Of a stretch of DNA of 64,000 nt, positions 1-7,536 are shown piece by piece (position 1 is the stretch's first letter; each line of letters starts with the position of its first letter). Position numbers and translations under genes: made by a program. The stretch is taken from assembly GCF_001544455.2 (NCBI RefSeq), contig NZ_FCOC02000004.1, positions 248,001 through 312,000 of the forward strand. Direction: 5' to 3'. The DNA comes from Caballeronia sordidicola (GTDB lineage Bacteria; Pseudomonadota; Gammaproteobacteria; Burkholderiales; Burkholderiaceae). The notes under the pieces are model-generated. The model was not told the DNA's origin. It worked only from the letters and a program-made list of their open reading frames with translations, and did no database searches.

Positions 1-177
1 ATCTACAAACACGCGCAGGTGGGTCAGGATTCCGTGCAAACCAACAACCGACTCAATAGTTTCGAATCGATGATGACGCAGGCGCGCCATGATCCAGCGC
101 TCGACGATTTGAACCGCTACTTCAACCTTCGGCTTCTCGTAAGTCAGCAACTGTCTGTCATGAGGAACAACGCGTAG
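1..177 (+). CDS. C-terminal end of an unidentified protein (cut by window edge)
   Basis: Frame 1 is open from the first base to a TAG at 175-177, giving 58 residues of the C-terminus of a gene that starts outside the window. The fragment is polar and helical-looking, with no motif I recognise. The DUF5372-like frame follows immediately. It probably belongs to the same mobile element as the genes after it, but that rests only on position. Confidence 0.4.
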   Translation: MYKHAQVGQDSVQTNNRLNSFESMMTQARHDPALDDLNRYFNLRLLVSQQLSVMRNNA

Positions 178-179
178 TC

Positions 180-452
180 AAAGGCGCGTTCTTCGAGATC
201 ACCCATCCATTTCACCCGCTTCGCGGAAATAGCTTCGTTTTGGTCAGCCGGCGGCTGAACTGGGGCGAGGATCGGGTGATGTATTTCGACGCGAACAAGC
301 GCCTGCGTTCGGTTTTGGCATCTTGGACAGACGTGCCGGAACCGGATTTGTTCGCGCAAGCTTCGGAAGTTCGATCCTCGTTTAGAACGGACGACTTGCT
401 TCGATTGCGTGCGCTAATCGACGATTTGCTAGGTGCTCGCGATGTCAAATAA
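180..452 (+). CDS. DUF5372-like small protein of a recombinase-bearing mobile element
   Basis: The frame reads GAFFEITHPFHPLRGNSF and then RRLNWGEDRVMYFDANKR, which resembles the DUF5372 proteins found beside recombinase genes in proteobacterial mobile elements. No function is established for this family. The conserved stretch begins upstream of the first usable alternative start (TTG at 240), and no ATG or GTG lies in frame in the obvious position. The start is therefore unresolved: it may be a rare codon, or the 5' end may be damaged. It lies just after the stop of the preceding partial gene, so the two may be translationally coupled. The family call is from memory of the motif, not a search. 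Confidence 0.5.
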   Translation, partial: KGAFFEITHPFHPLRGNSFVLVSRRLNWGEDRVMYFDANKRLRSVLASWTDVPEPDLFAQASEVRSSFRTDDLLRLRALIDDLLGARDVK

Positions 453-561
453 ATTTCGCCGCTTATGTAAGGATAAATACGCCGTCGTCACGATACTGAA
501 GCATCTGATTGATCAGGAAGTCTTATGTCTATCCAGCTCTAATTTGCCGTTATTTCAGAGT

Positions 562-609
562 AAATCAATCATTGAAATCCTTGACAGATTGATTTTACTG
601 TCATATTTT
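562..609 (+). promoter_or_regulatory. Sigma70-like promoter with overlapping inverted repeat
   Basis: A -35 TTGACA (581-586) and a -10 TATTTT (604-609) are separated by 17 bp and sit just before the HTH gene starting at 641. An inverted repeat AAATCAATC (562-570) / GATTGATTT (587-595) flanks the -35 box. That would suit autoregulation by the HTH protein, which is inference. The surrounding 450-640 segment is clearly AT-rich compared with the rest of the window. Confidence 0.55.
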
Positions 610-640
610 AGTTGTCATTTTAACAACAACGGATACTCTA

Positions 641-1093
641 ATGACCAAGCCGCCGTCAAAGCGAGATCGACTACGCGAACTCGGCGGCCTCAATCCTCAT
701 CCCGATCGAATACAAGCGCCCTGGTTCCGATCGGGCGATTTCTTCGATCCCGACGACATGGTTCAGGTCAAGTACGAGATGTTGCGTCATGTTCAGGTCG
801 ACGGCGCCTCCAAGGCCGAGGCGGCCGCATTGTTCGGAATGTCCAGGCCAACGTTCTATCAAGCAGAGAGTGCCTTTGCGAGCGAGGGGTTGCCGGGGCT
901 GCTCCCGAAACAGCGTGGGCCCAAAGGCGCACACAAACTCAACTCGACGGTTATGGCGTTCATCGAAGAGCGCTTACAGGACGACAACACCATCCACGCT
1001 CGCGCGCTCGCACAGGAGATAGAAACCGCGCTGGATCTATCGGTCCACCCACGCAGTATCGAACGCGCGCTGGCGCGCAAAAAAAAACCTTAG
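641..1093 (+). CDS. Helix-turn-helix protein of a recombinase cassette
   Basis: This 150-residue protein has a Homeodomain/Fis-like helix-turn-helix in its middle (about residues 58-75: SKAEAAALFGMSRPTFYQAE), followed by a segment ending in a basic KKK tail. Proteins of this type often sit upstream of large serine recombinases in Burkholderia and rhizobia, and probably bind element DNA or regulate the recombinase. A good promoter lies 32 bp upstream; the ribosome site is weak. The 3' end contains a run of nine A residues (1079-1087) just before the TAG stop, where a -1 slip would enter the next open frame. The DNA-binding role is inferred from the fold. Confidence 0.65.
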   Translation: MTKPPSKRDRLRELGGLNPHPDRIQAPWFRSGDFFDPDDMVQVKYEMLRHVQVDGASKAEAAALFGMSRPTFYQAESAFASEGLPGLLPKQRGPKGAHKLNSTVMAFIEERLQDDNTIHARALAQEIETALDLSVHPRSIERALARKKKP

Positions 1094-1374
1094 ACGATTC
1101 GGCTCAATTTATTTCGCCATCGTCGGCGCTTGGACGCTACGAAGCGCTGCGGGCCGAGCTCTTCGGCACAGATCCTCACTCCGAAGGCCACGCCGCAATA
1201 CGCTTTCATGGGGTATTGAACGGCCTCGCGATCAAACTCTCGCATGCTCTGTGCACCGAAGTTGCCGTCCCGGCCGTGTTTGATTCCAACTCAGTGCGGG
1301 ATAACGGTGCGCTCGTACGCGTGCTGGCCAACCTCGTGCTGCGCGCCCACGAGGAGCTTGCCCATGTCTACTAA
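1088..1374 (+). CDS. Small unknown protein, start unclear, possible -1 frameshift extension of the HTH protein
   Basis: Frame 1 is open and protein-like (SSALGRYEALRAELFGTDPH, then VLANLVLRAHEELAHVY) up to TAA at 1372-1374, giving about 95 residues. I see no ATG, GTG or TTG at a sensible position downstream of the HTH stop. The frame is -1 relative to the HTH gene, and the nine-A run at 1079-1087 could carry ribosomes into it. It overlaps the recombinase start (ATG 1364) by 11 nt, as expected for a coupled operon. The alternatives are a non-canonical start or a mutated gene. No function is recognised. Confidence 0.45.
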
Positions 1375-2660
1375 CTCCGCTCAGAAGGTCACCTCGGAAC
1401 ATCTCCGGCGAGATGCCTTTCTTTATGTTCGCCAATCGTCGCTTCGACAGATGTTCGAGAATACCGAGAGTACGAAGCGGCAATATGCACTGCGCGATCG
1501 TGCCGTTTCGCTCGGCTGGCCAATTGAGCGTATTCACGTCGTCGATAACGATCTCGGTATGTCCGGATCCAGCGCTAAGGAACGAGACGGCTTTCAGCAC
1601 TTGGTTGCCGAGGTGGCCAACGGTCACGCCGGCATCGTGCTGGGATTGGAAGTGTCCCGTCTTGCGCGCAATAATGCGGACTGGCATCGCCTGATCGAGC
1701 TTGCATCGCTCACGCAAACTTTGATTTTGGACGAAGATGGAATTTACGATCCGGGCCAATTTAACGACCGTCTTCTACTGGGATTGAAGGGCGCCATGAG
1801 TGAGGCTGAACTTCATATTCTCAAGGGTCGTCTGCAAGGCGGGATCGAGAACAAGGCACGCAGGGGCGAACTGGAAGTGCCTTTGCCGATCGGCCTTGTT
1901 ATCACCCGAATGGCTCAGTGGCGCTCGATCCTGATCAACAAGTACGGGGAGCGCTGCAGTTGCTCTTCGACACGTTTCGGCAAGCTGCATCCGCTACCGC
2001 GACGGTCAGGCGATTTCGCCAGGAAGGCTGGCTGTTTCCGCGTCGCATCCGCCGCGGAATCGGGAGGGAGACCTGCTTTGGGGGCCCCTGGAACACTGCC
2101 GGGTCATTCAGATTCTGCATAACCCTCGTTACGCCGGTGCGTTCGTGTACGGGCGCACCCGCGGAGCATACCGTCCCGGTCGCAAATCCACATCGCTGAA
2201 GGTTGCTCGCGAGAACTGGCAAGTGCTGATTCAGAATTCTCATCCAGGTTTTATCGATTGGGACGAGTTCGAACGTAACCAGGCTACCCTTAAGCAGAAT
2301 CTAACCGGATTCGGCCTCGATCGACGTGGCAGCATGCCACGTGAGGGTGTCGGCCTCCTGCAGGGGCGTGTCGTGTGCGGTGCCTGTGGAGCACGCATGC
2401 GCGTACGATATCAAGAGGTCGATAATAAACTTCAGCCCTACTATATGTGCACGGAGAATCCGGTACGTCGTGCAGGCAAGCCCTGCCAATCGGTTCGCGG
2501 AAGCGCCATCGATGACGCTATCGGCTCGCTGCTTTTGGAGAGCGTTGCGCCAGCTGTGCTCGAGGTCGCGCTAGCGGTCGAAGATGAGATATCGGGGCGC
2601 GTCAAACAGGCCACGGCGCAGCGTCAGAAGCAACTAGTTCGAGCGCGCTACGACGCCGAC
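1364..2660 (+). pseudogene. Large serine recombinase, broken by two frameshifts and truncated
   Basis: The protein starts with a serine-recombinase N-terminal domain: YVRQSS with the catalytic Ser, then SRLARNNADWHRLIEL and GAMSEAELHILKGRLQGG. The reading frame changes near 1899 (frame 2 to 1) and again near 2068 (frame 1 to 0); each is consistent with a single-base loss. The later frames restore recombinase-domain text (HNPRYAGAFVYGRTRGAYRP) and a zinc ribbon (CGACGARM, then YYMC). Homology-like text ends near RARYDAD (about 2660), so the C-terminal coiled coil is shortened. The enzyme cannot be made from this copy. It is the integrase-like gene of the mobile element on the left of the window. 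Confidence 0.8.
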
Positions 2661-2853
2661 ACACCCTTGGAAATGCCCAGCGACGCGGCGATTCGATCGT
2701 GCGAGAAGCCGGCGTCGAATTTAAGTCGTAAAACGTCCTTGATCATGCGCATGTTCATCCGGTGCGCGGGCATCGTCTCTCCGGCCAAAGCCGGCGAGCA
2801 TAACCCGCGTGGTTGATGTCATGCGCAACGCCAATCCTGCTGTCCGGTCCGCT

Positions 2854-2940
2854 CGGTCACGTTCCCGAAACGGCCAGTCACGTTGCCGAAATCGTCGGTC
2901 ACGATCCCGAAACGGCAGGTCATCTTCATCCGAAATACGC
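2854..2940. repeat. Imperfect 21-bp tandem repeats, probable insertion-sequence end
   Basis: Three consecutive 21-bp units start at 2854, 2875 and 2896, each of the form C(G/A)GTCACG(T/A)T(C/G)CCGAAA followed by a few variable bases. A degenerate fourth unit starts at 2917 and ends in CCGAAATACGC. Multiple terminal repeats of about this size are a feature of IS21-family ends. No istA or istB gene is present here, so this would be a remnant. The repeat array sits exactly between the recombinase debris and the prophage genes. Confidence 0.5.
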
Positions 2941-2976
2941 AGCTACATCCAACTGAGCGACGTCCCTCAACCGCTG

Positions 2977-3174
2977 ATGGAGCGCAGCCACCAGCATCTG
3001 GACGGTGCGACCAGCGACAAGCTGATCGCTTTCAATGATTGCCCACTGGTCGGGCGCATTGAGGAGAGCGACGGCGTCTATGAAATTGAGTATCCATTTC
3101 CGCGCTCGACGATCCGCGATGACTTCGTCTCGTGGCTGATGCGCTGGGGAATTAGCTTTCGGGTGGAGCAATGA
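2977..3174 (+). CDS. Small hypothetical prophage protein
   Basis: This is a 65-residue protein from ATG 2977 to TGA 3172-3174. It is acidic, with a C-terminus DDFVSWLMRWGISFRVEQ. The frame is open further upstream through the repeat array, but that part reads as low-complexity Ser/Arg and is not likely to be native coding sequence. It overlaps the start of the next gene (ATG 3171) by 4 nt (ATGA), so it probably belongs to the prophage early operon. No recognised domain. Confidence 0.5.
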   Translation: MERSHQHLDGATSDKLIAFNDCPLVGRIEESDGVYEIEYPFPRSTIRDDFVSWLMRWGISFRVEQ

Positions 3175-3369
3175 GACGCTTCGAATACATGGACCCGTCG
3201 CTCGTGCTCGAGCGCAAGCAGGAAGGCACATGCATTGGATGTGGCGACCTTATCCGATCGCGCTGGGGAGGAGTCACGAAATACCTTTGCAATAAAGCAT
3301 TTCAAAAGGCGATCCACCGAGTGGATCGAGATGCGCCGCTGCAAGAAATATCACTTGGGAGCACCTATG
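3171..3369 (+). pseudogene. Four-Cys zinc-finger phage protein, probably frameshifted
   Basis: Frame 0 begins MRRFEYMDPSLVLERKQEGT and contains CIGC and then KYLC. In the same place frame +1 supplies the expected second half, EMRRCKKYHLGAP, running directly into the next gene's ATG at 3367. Together they rebuild a small C-x2-C...C...C zinc-binding protein of the kind found before antiterminator genes in Burkholderia phages. As it stands the frame 0 product loses the fourth Cys and runs on to 3395. An indel between about 3290 and 3335 explains this best. Confidence 0.5.
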
Positions 3370-3768
3370 ACACGCGACGAGAGCGAGCAAATTGAAATCT
3401 TGCTGACAGACTGGTATCAATGGCAGGCCGGCTACTTCCCGGCGCTGGGCGGCGGCCGCGTAGATCCGTCATGCCGCAACTTCCCCGAGAGCGATCGCCA
3501 CTCCGACATCGAGGACCGCACGGACGCTGCGGAGCGGCGGTTAAAGAAGAAGCAAGCCGAGCAGGTCGACCTGTGTGTTGATGCGCTCGTATGGCAGCAG
3601 CGCGCATCAATCCAGACGCACATGAAGAACAAACTGGCGGGCGTTGAAGTCTGGAGCAACCCGCGCATCACATTCGAAGAGATGCACGAGTTGTATCAGG
3701 ATGCCAAGCAGGCGTTGTTGCCCGCTCTGCGTCGACGCGGCATGATCAAGAGCGTCGTCGTCGGATAA
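3367..3768 (+). CDS. Phage antiterminator/RinA-Q-like regulator candidate
   Basis: This 133-residue protein starts MTRDESEQIEILLTDWYQWQ and carries a long charged helical middle (AAERRLKKKQAEQ) and a C-terminal helix ending in RRRGMIKSVVVG. Proteins like this occupy the last position of the early region in several Burkholderia prophages, where they are thought to control late transcription. A late-promoter-like site with a terminator lies downstream at 6373-6465, which fits that role but does not prove it. The start at 3367 is chosen from the conserved N-terminus; the frame is open further upstream through the zinc-finger remnant. Confidence 0.55.
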   Translation: MTRDESEQIEILLTDWYQWQAGYFPALGGGRVDPSCRNFPESDRHSDIEDRTDAAERRLKKKQAEQVDLCVDALVWQQRASIQTHMKNKLAGVEVWSNPRITFEEMHELYQDAKQALLPALRRRGMIKSVVVG

Positions 3769-3810
3769 ACAGGGGGGCGCTCGTCGGTAGAACTGTCAAC
3801 CTTCACTGGA

Positions 3811-4284
3811 TTACTTGGCTGCGCCTACCAGGCTAAACGCATCGAAGCTTGAATCAATCGGCGTATGACCTATATGAGTCAATGCTTCTTCAACGAGAGG
3901 CTCACAGGCTGCATAGTCTGAGTTCATGCTGTCAGTGTGCGCCTGGGGAAAATTCACAGACTGAACCTTCCCGCCCCAACGATCGACGGTTGCAGTCATG
4001 CTGCATTTGCCCGCACCGCCGATCTTCAAGTCCAAGAGGATCACGTTCATTTCAAAAGCAGCATCTGAATTAGAAAAATTCCACTGCATCACCAGACGGT
4101 CGGCTGGGGTATTCGTGTCGACCAGCTTCATTGTCTTGTCTGGGATTCCAACTGCTGCGACCAGGTCAAGAGCATTGGACCCAATGAGGGCGCCAGAATC
4201 TTTGCGAGCCTCATGGGTTCGGTAAGCCGCACACCCACTGAGAGCCGTGACGAGGGAAAGCAATAGAACAGTGAAAAGTCGCAC
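3811..4284 (-). CDS. Hypothetical lipoprotein
   Basis: This 157-residue protein has a clear lipoprotein signal: MRLF, a hydrophobic core, then the lipobox LSGC (Cys about residue 18). The mature part has no recognised domain but contains paired Cys residues (GKCSM and YAACEP). Translation most likely starts at GTG 4284, since AAAGGAG lies six bases upstream. It is opposite in direction to the prophage genes and stands with the kinase/regulator pair as cargo inside the prophage. Likely anchored to the inner or outer membrane. Confidence 0.65.
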   Translation of the reverse strand: MRLFTVLLLSLVTALSGCAAYRTHEARKDSGALIGSNALDLVAAVGIPDKTMKLVDTNTPADRLVMQWNFSNSDAAFEMNVILLDLKIGGAGKCSMTATVDRWGGKVQSVNFPQAHTDSMNSDYAACEPLVEEALTHIGHTPIDSSFDAFSLVGAAK

Positions 4285-4541
4285 AACGACTCCTTTGGAA
4301 AGAGATGTGAAAGGCCTCGGGCGATCAAGTCACATGCCCACGGCCGCGCTCGATGCGTGGTCGTCATAGCAAGAATGCGACCCGATGGAAAGCTTACTTA
4401 ATTGAAAGTGCGTCTTACCGGCGCTTGCGAGCGATAGGTGCCATTGCGAGTCTTCTGCCGAGCGTCATTCGAGGCGCGCACTGCGTGCGATTCCACCGGT
4501 GGAGTGATGTCCCGTCAATACCAAGCGACACCTGGCCGTCG

Positions 4542-5759
4542 CTAAGCCGCTTTTTGGCTGACTGGCATCTTTGCGGTGAATAAGGTCCCAGACTGATCGG
4601 ACGAAGACACAGTTAGCGTACCGTGGTGCGAATTGACGATTTCGCTGCAGATAAAAAGCCCGAGCCCTAAACCACCTCCCGGTTTGCTGGTTTTCGGCCG
4701 CCAATAAGGTTCGAATAGATTTCCCAGCGATTCGGCAGCGATCGTATTGCCGAGGTTATGCACACTCAATTCCAGTGTCTCATTTTCAATACGAGCCTTT
4801 ACGGTTACGGGATGATCTGTCGAACCATGAAAGACTGCATTCGAAAGCAAATTTGAAAGCAACTGCTGAAGGCGCGTGTTATCGCAATACACCACGCTTT
4901 CCACGGAAAGATCGGCAATGATCATGCAATCTGGATTTGCGGTTTGCACTTCGCTCACGACCTCGCGCAACTCGGTTTCCAGGACTGAGTCTGGCTTAAT
5001 ATCCGCCTCAATACCGGCTCCCAACCTTCCTCTCGCGAAATCCAGCACGTCGTTGATAAGTGCACTCATTCTGCGCGAGGCGCCTAGCAACCGTGCCCCA
5101 AACTTTGCTAGATCCACGTCTGCTTTCCGAAGCGCGAGCAGTTCGCCCGTCGCGCTCACAACAGCTAAGGGTGAGCGCAAATCGTGGCCCAGGACTGCGA
5201 TGAATTGTTCGCGGAGGTGCGCATCTTGCTCTCGGCGCTCCGCCAAGCGCTGCGCCATTTGTTCGCGGTTTTCGTTTTCAATCTGCAAGGCGATCACTTC
5301 AGCAAACGCCTCCATCATCTTGACAACTCGTTCATCGGACGGATGCGCGGGCTTTGAGTCGATTGCGCATAGATTCCCAAAGTACTCACCGGTCGAGAGC
5401 ACGATCGGCACTGAAATATAACTTTCGAGCCCATAAATCTGTGATGTGGGATGCCCGGCGTAATGCGCGTCCTCACTGAAACTGTCGATAACGATCGGTT
5501 CGCGCCGATTGCGCGACTCATGACACAGCGTCGTGCGTAATTCAAGTTGTGAGCCTGCCTGCAGCCCGAAACCGATTTCGTCGTTTACGGCACACGCTGT
5601 CCATGTCAAATCTGTCACGCGTGCCACAGCAGAAAACCCCATGCCGGCGTTTTTGCAAATCACGCGAAGCATCGACGGAATGGCGGTAACCGCTCCAATC
5701 AAGGCCACGTCGTGTGCAATCGATTCCGGAGCGTCAGGATCCCTTATTGGATTGGTCAT
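4542..5759 (-). CDS. GAF-domain sensor histidine kinase
   Basis: This is a 405-residue soluble kinase. Residues about 20-165 form a GAF sensor domain, followed by a short coiled coil, a HisKA region with H-box VLGHDLRSP (His192), an N-box LLSNLLSNAVFHG (about 300-312) and a G-box GGGLGLGLF (361-369). There are no transmembrane segments, so it senses something in the cytoplasm; the ligand is unknown. It is divergent from the receiver protein that starts at 5892, its probable partner. The pair lies between the phage antiterminator-like gene and the late-promoter-like site, an unusual place for a two-component system. Confidence 0.85.
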   Translation of the reverse strand: MTNPIRDPDAPESIAHDVALIGAVTAIPSMLRVICKNAGMGFSAVARVTDLTWTACAVNDEIGFGLQAGSQLELRTTLCHESRNRREPIVIDSFSEDAHYAGHPTSQIYGLESYISVPIVLSTGEYFGNLCAIDSKPAHPSDERVVKMMEAFAEVIALQIENENREQMAQRLAERREQDAHLREQFIAVLGHDLRSPLAVVSATGELLALRKADVDLAKFGARLLGASRRMSALINDVLDFARGRLGAGIEADIKPDSVLETELREVVSEVQTANPDCMIIADLSVESVVYCDNTRLQQLLSNLLSNAVFHGSTDHPVTVKARIENETLELSVHNLGNTIAAESLGNLFEPYWRPKTSKPGGGLGLGLFICSEIVNSHHGTLTVSSSDQSGTLFTAKMPVSQKAA

Positions 5760-5891
5760 ATGATTGGCAAGGTGGCCTAGGGCTCATTGTGAGGCCGTCC
5801 GCGGCGAGCATGTAGATAACGGGCCTCAAGATTGCTCGACAAACCTCACCTGAGCGCTTTTGTGTGCGACAACAATTGGTGGAGTATCGGC

Positions 5892-6320
5892 ATGACATGG
5901 CAATCGGCGCGTACAAGGATTTGGACCGGCCGGACAGTGGAATCGGCTGCGAATAAGTTTCGCGTGCTGGTAGTGGACGATAACGTAGACGCGGCGGATG
6001 CATTGGCCATGTACCTGCAGTACGAAAATTTGGAATTGCGAACTGCATACGGCGGGAGGCAGGCGGTCGATGTTGCGATCGCGTGGGGTCCGCATATGGT
6101 AATCATGGACAGTTCTATGCCCGACTGCAATGGAATTGAGGCAGCCCAACACATGCGCGCCGACGCTCGGACTAGTCATATAGCGATAATTGCATTCACG
6201 GCACTCGACGAGAACGAAGTGCGCCGACATCTAGCCGATAACGAATTCGATGCGTACTGCCAAAAAGGAGAGCCTCCCAGCCGTCTGGTGGCGCTGTTGG
6301 CGCGGTTGACGAAAAAATAA
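5892..6320 (+). CDS. Single-domain response regulator
   Basis: This is a 142-residue protein consisting of a short N-terminal tail and one receiver domain: acidic pair VVDDN (Asp29-30), phosphoacceptor IMDSSMPD (Asp73), the conserved Thr in AFTAL, and Lys125 in YCQKG. There is no output domain, so it must act by protein contact or phosphorelay. Start ATG 5892 is preferred to the upstream TTG at 5832 because the extra 20 residues look non-coding. It is divergent from the GAF kinase. It resembles the orphan receiver at 46830-47267, including the rare YCQKG motif, so the two are probably paralogs. Confidence 0.8.
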   Translation: MTWQSARTRIWTGRTVESAANKFRVLVVDDNVDAADALAMYLQYENLELRTAYGGRQAVDVAIAWGPHMVIMDSSMPDCNGIEAAQHMRADARTSHIAIIAFTALDENEVRRHLADNEFDAYCQKGEPPSRLVALLARLTKK

Positions 6321-6372
6321 TTGGCCGCACCGGCCGTGGCGAAGGGGCAAAATTAATTTTTGCAAAAAGGCG

Positions 6373-6401
6373 TTGTAAACCCCGAAAACCTTCGCTATAT
6401 T
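6373..6401 (+). promoter_or_regulatory. Strong promoter, candidate phage late promoter (pR'-like)
   Basis: The -35 TTGTAA (6373-6378) and -10 TATATT (6396-6401) are 17 bp apart. Transcription would start near 6408 and hit the hairpin at 6433-6465 after about 50 nt. A promoter followed at once by a terminator and then by the late genes is the layout used by Q-type antitermination in lambdoid phages. Confidence 0.55.
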
Positions 6402-6432
6402 GACGGGGTCGGGTGCGAGGTGCGCCCAGAGA

Positions 6433-6465
6433 AAGCCCACACGGTTAGCCGCGTGGGCTTTTTCC
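6433..6465 (+). terminator. Rho-independent terminator behind the late-promoter-like site
   Basis: Stem AAGCCCAC (6433-6440) pairs with GTGGGCTT (6453-6460), with an inner CGG/CCG pairing, followed by a T run. It precedes the phage gene at 6484 and would cut off transcripts from the promoter at 6373 unless antiterminated. Confidence 0.7.
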
Positions 6466-6483
6466 GTTTACGCCCGAGGGATC

Positions 6484-6840
6484 ATGAACCTAAAAACCAT
6501 CATCGCGAAGGTTGTCTCGTGGTTCAAAGGCGAGGCATCGACCATTGAGCATGACATCGCGTTGCGCGTCGATGCCGCTACCGCCTTGCTCAATGCAGAA
6601 TTCACGGCGCGATTCAGCGCTGATCAAGCGTTGTCTTCGCGTTTATCCACCATCGAGGAAGCCATGAGCACACCCGCTACCGCAGCAGCGCCGGCCGCAC
6701 AAGCCACGCCAGTGAACCAAATCAACACCGCAGTGCAGATCGCGCTTACGCTGAAGGCTATCGATGCATCGCTGTCGGTCGATGCAGTGCAGGCCGCAAC
6801 GAACGCCGCACTCGGCGCGCTGTACCCGACAACAGCCTAA
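6484..6840 (+). CDS. Hypothetical prophage protein
   Basis: This 118-residue protein begins MNLKTIIAKVVSWFKGEAST, with an amphipathic N-terminal helix, and has an Ala-rich C-terminal half. Its first residues look like a short membrane-associated helix, but there is no full transmembrane segment. It is the first gene after the late-promoter/terminator site and ends just before the HNH gene, so it starts the late operon. No family recognised. Confidence 0.5.
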   Translation: MNLKTIIAKVVSWFKGEASTIEHDIALRVDAATALLNAEFTARFSADQALSSRLSTIEEAMSTPATAAAPAAQATPVNQINTAVQIALTLKAIDASLSVDAVQAATNAALGALYPTTA

Positions 6841-6843
6841 GCC

Positions 6844-7419
6844 ATGATGGCGCCGATTCGCACCGCGCATTGCAACGTTGTGTTCGGTGCGCCCGTCGAT
6901 TGGGACGAGGAGAAGGATGGCAAATGTGGTGCATTGCCGATCTATCGTGATGCAGCAACCCAGACGATGCATTCGTTCTGGCAGCCGAACGAGCAGGAGA
7001 TCGCCAACATCCTCGCGGGCGTGCCGATCCGGCTCACGATCATTGGCTCGGCACATCCTCCTGTCGCTATCCGACCGATGCGCCCGTGCAAGCATCGCGG
7101 GTGCAGTGCTCTTGTGCCTGGTGGCAAGACCTATTGCCCAGCGCATGCAAGTGAAGAGATCAAGTGGAAGCCTGATGCGGTGCGCGGCAACCGGCACGAG
7201 CGTGGCTACGGCAACGCATGGATGAAGCGCCGCGATCGCATCTTGCGTCGTGACTGCGGACTGTGTCAGGTCTGCAAGCGGGTCGGGTGCGTGACTATCG
7301 CAACGGAAGTGGATCATCGAGTGCCCAAGTCGCAGGGCGGCACCGATGACGATGACAACTTGCATTCGATATGCAAGCCATGCCACAAATCGAAGACGGG
7401 AAGCGAGCGGAAAGTGTAA
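6844..7419 (+). CDS. HNH endonuclease with an extra N-terminal region (prophage)
   Basis: This protein has 191 residues. The C-terminal part (from about residue 79, MRPCKHRGCSALV) is a phage HNH nuclease: an N-terminal zinc-binding segment (CKHRGC, then TYCPAH), then CGLCQVC, the EVDHRVPKSQGG active-site motif and a closing CKPCHKSK. Phage HNH proteins of this kind sit directly before terminase and help DNA packaging. Residues 1-78 look like a separate small phage protein fused in frame; an alternative start for a stand-alone HNH enzyme is ATG 7078. Whether both products are made is not clear. Confidence 0.8.
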   Translation: MMAPIRTAHCNVVFGAPVDWDEEKDGKCGALPIYRDAATQTMHSFWQPNEQEIANILAGVPIRLTIIGSAHPPVAIRPMRPCKHRGCSALVPGGKTYCPAHASEEIKWKPDAVRGNRHERGYGNAWMKRRDRILRRDCGLCQVCKRVGCVTIATEVDHRVPKSQGGTDDDDNLHSICKPCHKSKTGSERKV

Positions 7420-7485
7420 AACGTTGCGTGAAACCAACGTTTCGAGGGCGTTCCACGCGAGAAGCACCAAAAAGGTGCATTCATG

Positions 7486-7516
7486 TTGTGATTTTGCAAC
7501 ATAAAACGATACTATT
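7486..7516 (+). promoter_or_regulatory. Possible promoter before terminase
   Basis: TTGTGA and TACTAT are 18 bp apart, overlapped by an ATGTTG/CAACAT inverted repeat. Weak evidence: spacing and boxes are only fair. Confidence 0.3.
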
Positions 7517-7536
7517 GGGTGGGGGGTCTTAAGTCT

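Noticed and set aside
433-1374. Single 313-codon open frame covering the HTH gene and the following frame
   Set aside because: Its first 200 codons are out of frame with the HTH protein and read as random Arg/Ser sequence; only the last ~95 codons look real.
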